Source: UBA2266 sp964406945 (GTDB lineage: Bacteria > Planctomycetota > Phycisphaerae > Sedimentisphaerales > Anaerobacaceae). Taken from it: 64,000 nucleotides of DNA. The stretch spans positions 1 to 64,000 of the forward strand of contig CAYOTO010000019.1 in NCBI GenBank assembly GCA_964406945.1. The letters run 5' to 3'. Below are positions 59,884 through 64,000 of the stretch, in pieces (position 1 is the stretch's first letter; every line of letters starts with the position of its first letter). The translations under genes were made by a program, and so were the position numbers. Under the pieces are notes generated by a model that was not told the DNA's origin, did no database searches, and saw nothing but the letters and a program-made list of their open reading frames with translations.

Positions 59884-60780
59884 CTAGCCGTACTTTTCAT
59901 TCAGTTCGTCGACGGCTTTCTTGCATGCCTCGGTGACCGCCCATGCGTCCGGCCAGAAGCACAGATCGATCGTCCACCAGTCGTGGCCCGTGTCGTTCTT
60001 GGCCAGTTCGGGCATCAACTCGTCGAAATCGATTTTGCCTTCGCCGAACGGTGCGTGAGTGCTGGTCTCATCGTCGTGCAGCGTACCGTCGGAGTCGATC
60101 AGATGAATGTGGTTGATCTTGCCCTGCAGCTTTCTCGTGAACTCCAGAACTCCGCCTTCGAGTATCTCCGGCTTGCCGGGCTGGCGTGCGCCGGTGCACG
60201 CGACCATATAGGCGTGGCAGGTGTCGTACATCACACCGAAACTGTCGTTATTGACTTCATCAAGGATTCTGAGTACATCCGAGGGCTTGTTAAAAGCAAA
60301 GCCCGGCTCGAATTCCCAAGCCATGCGAATCCCCTTGTCGGCTGCATCCGAGGCACAGATTTTCCATGTGTCGACGACGCGCTTCAGCGCCACGTCATAA
60401 TCTACCTGCTCGAAGATGGTCGGAGGCTGGACGCAGTCCACGCGAATAGCCGGAATACCCATGTCGACGCAGAAATCCAGATTCTTGCGGAAACATTCGA
60501 TGTAAGGGCCGGTATCGTCGGTATCGATCAGGTGCTGACTCCATAGATCCGCGGCAAGACCTGAAAACTCCAGGCCGAGTTGGGCCAGCTTTGCCTTGCA
60601 TTCTTCCCTCTGCGATTTTTCGGGGTATTTGTCCGGGCTTGGGTGCGGCGGGAAGCCCCCCAGTTCGATTCCGTCGAAACCAAGTTCCTTCACACGGCGG
60701 GTCACCTCGTCCCACTGGACCGGGTTGTCGGCGTACGGACCGATTGTGTAAGCCCAGGATCCGATTGAAATTTTCTTCAT
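59884..60780 (-). CDS. Sugar phosphate isomerase/epimerase (TIM barrel)
   Basis: A 298-residue xylose-isomerase-like TIM-barrel protein. Family metal ligands E-D-H are seen in W-E-F-E-P-G, V-M-Y-D-T-C-H and I-N-H-I-H-L-I-D. The fourth position, usually Glu near the C-terminus, reads W-W-T-I-D-L-C-F, so it may be Asp here. It would interconvert ketoses, for example as a 3-epimerase or inosose isomerase. Between the oxidoreductase and FG-GAP genes in one operon. Confidence 0.85.
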   Translation of the reverse strand: MKKISIGSWAYTIGPYADNPVQWDEVTRRVKELGFDGIELGGFPPHPSPDKYPEKSQREECKAKLAQLGLEFSGLAADLWSQHLIDTDDTGPYIECFRKNLDFCVDMGIPAIRVDCVQPPTIFEQVDYDVALKRVVDTWKICASDAADKGIRMAWEFEPGFAFNKPSDVLRILDEVNNDSFGVMYDTCHAYMVACTGARQPGKPEILEGGVLEFTRKLQGKINHIHLIDSDGTLHDDETSTHAPFGEGKIDFDELMPELAKNDTGHDWWTIDLCFWPDAWAVTEACKKAVDELNEKYG

Positions 60781-60863
60781 GGCTTATCCCTTCGTCAAAA
60801 AATTAATTTCTCGTTTGCTTCCGCTGTATTTCCGGCCCCGGCGCTGCAACGCCGCGGTCGCTT

Positions 60864-62099
60864 CTACTTGAGCTTGTTTTCAAAGTAAACGGGACCGCCC
60901 CATTTGCCCGTTACTACCAGATCCACATCTCCGTCACCGTCCATATCTGCAACGGGAATATTAAGGGCCGCCGAGATGCCTTCGTCATAAGAAATAACAT
61001 GCTTGACCCACCGGACCCTCCCGCCTCGGCCCCGGCGCAATTCGTACCAGTATACCCCCATCGGATCGGTCGCGCCCGGGTCGCCGCCGTTGTGAGCAAG
61101 AAATCTCTTGCCCGTGGCGAAATCAAGATCACCGTCATTGTCGAAATCGGCCAGAGATATGCTGTGTGCCTGTGACCACGACTTGTCGATCAGGTTCTTG
61201 GTCCAGGATATTTGCCCGTCTTGGCGTTGCTGCCTGTACCAGAAAATACCGTAGCCGTGTGCGTTGCTTGTGATTAGATCGTTCAGTCCGTCGGCATCGA
61301 CATCGTAAACTGCAATCTGGGGCGTATGGGCGGACTTGCCCTCCTCCAGGCTGCCCAGGGTGACCGGATGCTCTTTCCATTGCCCTTTTCGAGGATCCGC
61401 CGGGGCTTCGAACCATGCGTCCGGCCGGACAATGTCCGGTCTGCCGTCGCCGTTGATATCGCCCACTCCGCCGCCGAAGTTCATAGGCTTATCACATACC
61501 TTGTGCATGACCAGCCCCGGCTTGTTCTCGCTGGTCTTGCCCGCCTCGTACCATTTGGTGTCTTTGGTGTGCGCGAGTATCTCGGCGGCTTTGCCGTCGC
61601 CGTCGATGTCGACCAGATCGCCCGTTTCGAAATTGCCGTTGGTGACACTGCCCGACAATGGCCAGTCGCCGCCCGCTGCGCCGCGATTGCGGTACCAGTC
61701 TATGCTCTTGCTGAACCAGCCGCAGGTTATCAGGTCGATCAATCCGTCGCCGTCGACGTCCAGGGGTGCATTGAGAAAATCGTCGTAATAGCCCTTGCCC
61801 TGATCGTCTACCACGTGCTTTTTTCCCGCGGGATCAAGCTTATCGTCCAGAGAGCGGAACTTACGCGGCTTGAATTCCGGTGCTTCGTACCAGAAATGGC
61901 CTGCGAGTATATCGAGTTTGCCGTCGTTGTTGAAATCGGCTATACAGCAGGCTTCACTGCGAAGGGATCCCACGCGGTGAGCGGTGAAGCTAACGCCGGA
62001 TGAGCCGCCTCTTGATCGAGCCGCGCTTTCGGCTCCGACAAATAGCAAAGCCGTTGATACGCACAAGAGGAAAAAACTGTGGCTAACTCGACTGTACAT
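60864..62099 (-). CDS. Secreted FG-GAP/VCBS repeat protein, first gene of the sugar operon
   Basis: A 411-residue exported beta-propeller protein; the signal peptide ends near V-G-A-E-S-A-A. Repeats include D-F-N-N-D-G-K-L-D-I-L-A-G, D-V-D-G-D-G-L-I-D-L-I, D-I-N-G-D-G-R-P-D-I-V, D-V-D-A-D-G-L-N-D-L-I and D-M-D-G-D-G-D-V-D-L-V, spaced by about 55 residues. Aromatic links such as W-Y-E-A and W-F-E-A separate blades. Ca2+-stabilised loops are likely; ligand and role are unknown. A good promoter lies upstream, and downstream genes follow within about 100 bases. Confidence 0.86.
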   Translation of the reverse strand: MYSRVSHSFFLLCVSTALLFVGAESAARSRGGSSGVSFTAHRVGSLRSEACCIADFNNDGKLDILAGHFWYEAPEFKPRKFRSLDDKLDPAGKKHVVDDQGKGYYDDFLNAPLDVDGDGLIDLITCGWFSKSIDWYRNRGAAGGDWPLSGSVTNGNFETGDLVDIDGDGKAAEILAHTKDTKWYEAGKTSENKPGLVMHKVCDKPMNFGGGVGDINGDGRPDIVRPDAWFEAPADPRKGQWKEHPVTLGSLEEGKSAHTPQIAVYDVDADGLNDLITSNAHGYGIFWYRQQRQDGQISWTKNLIDKSWSQAHSISLADFDNDGDLDFATGKRFLAHNGGDPGATDPMGVYWYELRRGRGGRVRWVKHVISYDEGISAALNIPVADMDGDGDVDLVVTGKWGGPVYFENKLK

Positions 62100-62182
62100 A
62101 GTGTGCGATTCCTTTCTCCTGCCTGATCCGTTATCCGCCGTGTTGCCCGGTTGCCGCGATACAGGACCGATAATTTCAGCTG

Positions 62183-62199
62183 CGCCCGGCGGCCGGGCG
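62183..62199 (-). other. Hairpin at the 5' end of the sugar operon transcript
   Basis: CGCCCGG-CGG-CCGGGCG, 7-bp arms at 62183-62199, spans the predicted transcription start (about 62196). It could act as an operator or stabilise the mRNA 5' end. Confidence 0.35.
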
Positions 62200-62202
62200 T
62201 GT

Positions 62203-62232
62203 ACTATACTGCGCCCTCTAATGGCCTGTCAA
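62203..62232 (-). promoter_or_regulatory. Near-consensus promoter of the sugar operon
   Basis: Minus strand TTGACA (62232-62227), 18-base spacer, TATAGT (62208-62203). The predicted start near 62196 gives a leader of about 96 bases to the ATG at 62099. Confidence 0.65.
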
Positions 62233-62284
62233 CCGCCATTTTCCGGGCGACAGCGATATATAAGCAGTCGCGCAAATCACCAAT

Positions 62285-62854
62285 TCAGCCAATTATAAGC
62301 TCGTCCAGCGACCGTTTGGGTACATGGTGGACGCCGTCCTCATCACGCCAGTACTCGATGTTTCCGCCGGGTTCGACCTGCTCTATTACAACCTGCTCGG
62401 CCGGCTTGCCCAGGGCAAGCACCAGCAGTATCTCGTAACGGGCCGATATGTTCAGCGCCGGCCGCAACCCCTCTTCGACAGAGCCTATTATGCACCCCGC
62501 CAGCCCCTGCTCGACTGCTCCCAGAAGCATGCTCTGAGCCGCTATGCCGTGATCGCACCAGAAATTGCCGCTGGTTTCGGTATCGCCGAGTATTATTATG
62601 TATCCGGCCGGCCGTTCACCCTTGGCCGGTCCCGGCCAGTCCGTCAAATAACCGGCCCAAACCAGATGCGGAAAGATAAGAGCGTTCTTCTCGGGCTCGG
62701 CCGAGAGAATGTAACGAAGGGGCTGGACATTGCCTCCCGAAGCGCTCAGACGGGCCAGATCCACCAGATCTACCAGCGTTTGCCGCTCGACAGGTACGCC
62801 CTCGACAAATCTGCGACATGTGCGGTTGGTCTTTATAAGTTCTCTGATCATCAT
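62285..62854 (-). CDS. Nitroreductase family protein
   Basis: A 189-residue FMN-dependent nitroreductase-like protein. It has the N-terminal T-N-R-T-C-R-R-F (FMN phosphate site), A-S-G-G-N-V-Q-P-L-R-Y and G-L-A-G-C-I-I-G-S in the C-terminal half. The flavin would accept NAD(P)H; the natural substrate is unknown. It may start at either of two adjacent ATG codons at 62854. It follows the GH116 gene by 20 bases and likely shares its transcript. Confidence 0.9.
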   Translation of the reverse strand: MMIRELIKTNRTCRRFVEGVPVERQTLVDLVDLARLSASGGNVQPLRYILSAEPEKNALIFPHLVWAGYLTDWPGPAKGERPAGYIIILGDTETSGNFWCDHGIAAQSMLLGAVEQGLAGCIIGSVEEGLRPALNISARYEILLVLALGKPAEQVVIEQVEPGGNIEYWRDEDGVHHVPKRSLDELIIG

Positions 62855-62874
62855 ATTGTCCTGACCTACCGGCC

Positions 62875-64000
62875 CTATCTGTCCGCTCGCTCTATCGATA
62901 TATGCAGTTTCCGGCCGGTATTCACAATGGTCTTTCTCGATAAAGTAATTGTTATCGTGCCGTCGTCATCGAGAACGTGTGTGCTCTCGACGGACTCTGA
63001 ATCCAGTCTGGCGGTAATCTCCACCTTTTCCCATCGACGCGGGATTTTGAATCCAAGCGTCTTTACATTCAGCTCGCCCCATTTCAGGGCTATAGTCTCG
63101 GTTTGAGCGTTACGTGTGCGTTTCTGGCCGAATGTTCCCCAGCCCCGGGCCGAAGTGAACGCCGCGCGGAACTCGTGGGGGGTGATTGCAGGGGCAAAAC
63201 CTATGTGATCGGCCGGTCCGTCGTATTCGAAGCCGGCAAGTGCATTGTACACCCCCCAGCTTGCGAAGGCCCTTGCGTAATGGTCGCCGCACTCGATTTC
63301 GTTAAACGGATTGAGCTTTGCCGGGTCGTAACGGCGCTGAATACCGTCGCATATAGCCAGCGCCTCGTCGACCAGTCCTTCCTCGACCATGTGACCGGCC
63401 ACCTGATACTCGATTCCCGTCCAAACCTCGCTGCGATACCGCACGCCCTGGTCCATGTGCTCGCTCTTGGGCCAGGTGCAGGTAAACAGCCCCGGCTCGC
63501 CGTCCCGCGCGAACCAGCGTTCGGGTTTGTGGGCGGCATTGTAGGCCGCAATATCCGGCGTCCAGTTGTACTTCCAGACGGACTGCAGGGCTTTTTCCAC
63601 GTTTTCCCGGGGGTAGATATACCCGAGTCCCAAGCGATGTGCCCAGCCCTGGCCGAATAGCTGATCGCTCAGGCATCCGGGCCCGTATTGGAACTTGGGG
63701 TATTTTTCCAGATCCACGACCTGAACAAAATACTCGCCGTCCCAGAGCCGCTGCATCGACAGCCTCTTGCCGCTCTCAAAAATCGCCCGGCATCGTTCAG
63801 CAAAGGCCTTATCGCCCATTTCCTTCGCCATTTCCTCACCCGCGCGAAGGGCCGCGAGATAGAGTGAACCCACGAAGGTGTTGGGTCCCTCGAAGTTTAT
63901 GTCGAAGGTGTTGTGCTGACTGGACTCGATCAGGCCGTCGTCATCGCCATCCTGACCGATGGAAAACAGCAGAGCTTTCTTTATTCGGGGCCAGTTTCGT
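62875..64000 (-). CDS. Glycoside hydrolase family 116 (GBA2-like), truncated by the window edge
   Basis: The C-terminal part of a GH116 enzyme, open to the right edge with no start in view (at least 375 residues). In the same frame, beyond 63873, D-D-D-G-L-I-E-S-S-Q-H-N-T-F-D continues upstream, the family's signature loop (D-G-L-x-E-G-S-Q-H-N-T). G-C-L-S-D-Q-L-F-G-Q, S-E-V-W-T-G-I-E-Y-Q-V-A-G-H and N-E-I-E-C-G-D-H-Y-A-R-A follow. GH116 proteins cleave beta-glucosides and similar glycosides, in an (alpha/alpha)6 barrel. The nitroreductase gene follows after 20 bases. Confidence 0.93.
   Translation of the reverse strand, partial: RNWPRIKKALLFSIGQDGDDDGLIESSQHNTFDINFEGPNTFVGSLYLAALRAGEEMAKEMGDKAFAERCRAIFESGKRLSMQRLWDGEYFVQVVDLEKYPKFQYGPGCLSDQLFGQGWAHRLGLGYIYPRENVEKALQSVWKYNWTPDIAAYNAAHKPERWFARDGEPGLFTCTWPKSEHMDQGVRYRSEVWTGIEYQVAGHMVEEGLVDEALAICDGIQRRYDPAKLNPFNEIECGDHYARAFASWGVYNALAGFEYDGPADHIGFAPAITPHEFRAAFTSARGWGTFGQKRTRNAQTETIALKWGELNVKTLGFKIPRRWEKVEITARLDSESVESTHVLDDDGTITITLSRKTIVNTGRKLHISIERADR

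Noticed and set aside
59233..60546. Plus-strand open frame of 437 codons over the oxidoreductase and isomerase genes
   Set aside because: It spans two genes and the gap between them on the opposite strand, with no homology seen; it is a shadow.

Overview
The window reads like a chromosome segment of a Planctomycetota bacterium, most likely class Phycisphaerae (Sedimentisphaerales-like). This is inferred from family content, not from a marker gene. The content includes dockerin-like Ca-binding repeats on secreted proteins, a CotH/lamin-tail/beta-helix giant, FG-GAP repeat proteins, a Tat-exported sulfatase, GH50/GH127/GH116 enzymes, a prepilin-like protein with an H-X9-D signature, and a bacterial V-type ATPase. 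No insertion sequence, phage gene or CRISPR array was seen.

Layout. 276-1935: a family 9 glycosyltransferase and a Nudix hydrolase. 2003-9346 (minus): a tightly packed four-gene operon with an aminotransferase, a huge polytopic membrane protein, a polyprenyl-phosphate-type GT2 and a protein joining a gamma-glutamylcyclotransferase domain to what looks like an amidoligase domain. 9713-11544 (plus): a lipoprotein overlapping a DUF362 protein, diverging from that operon. 11761-19746: a 2661-residue secreted CotH/lamin-tail/beta-helix protein. 20157-21437: enolase. 21569-31014 (minus): a polysaccharide-degradation cluster (DUF1593 protein, clan GH-A hydrolase with an inserted CBM, GH101-like protein, GH50 agarase-like enzyme). 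A tRNA-Lys(CTT) with its own terminator follows.

31414-38065: an FG-GAP protein, small and TPR membrane proteins, a sulfatase, a PAC2 protein, a ferritin-like protein, a DUF378 protein and a 38-residue Cys-rich protein. 38144-38459: two hairpin elements exactly 200 bp apart. 38605-47365 (minus): a nine-gene V-ATPase operon in the Thermus/Enterococcus order, whose proteolipid keeps all the Na+ ligands of Enterococcus NtpK. Then come malate dehydrogenase, a GH127 enzyme, a dockerin-tagged FG-GAP protein, an FHA-GAF protein, a large lipoprotein, a PEBP-family protein and a prepilin-like protein. 57399-62099 (minus): an operon of an FG-GAP secreted protein, a sugar isomerase/epimerase, a Gfo/Idh/MocA oxidoreductase and a phosphomannose-isomerase-like cupin, ended by a strong terminator. 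A nitroreductase and a truncated GH116 gene run off the right edge.

Together the genes describe a saccharolytic, probably marine or saline organism. It exports hydrolases and a sulfatase against (possibly sulfated) algal polysaccharides, processes the sugars with oxidoreductase/isomerase modules, and carries a V-ATPase that by sequence should couple to Na+. Several minus-strand secreted-protein genes have near-consensus sigma70-type promoters. The most unusual items are the cyclotransferase-amidoligase fusion and its operon, the paired hairpin elements, and the small Cys-rich protein.
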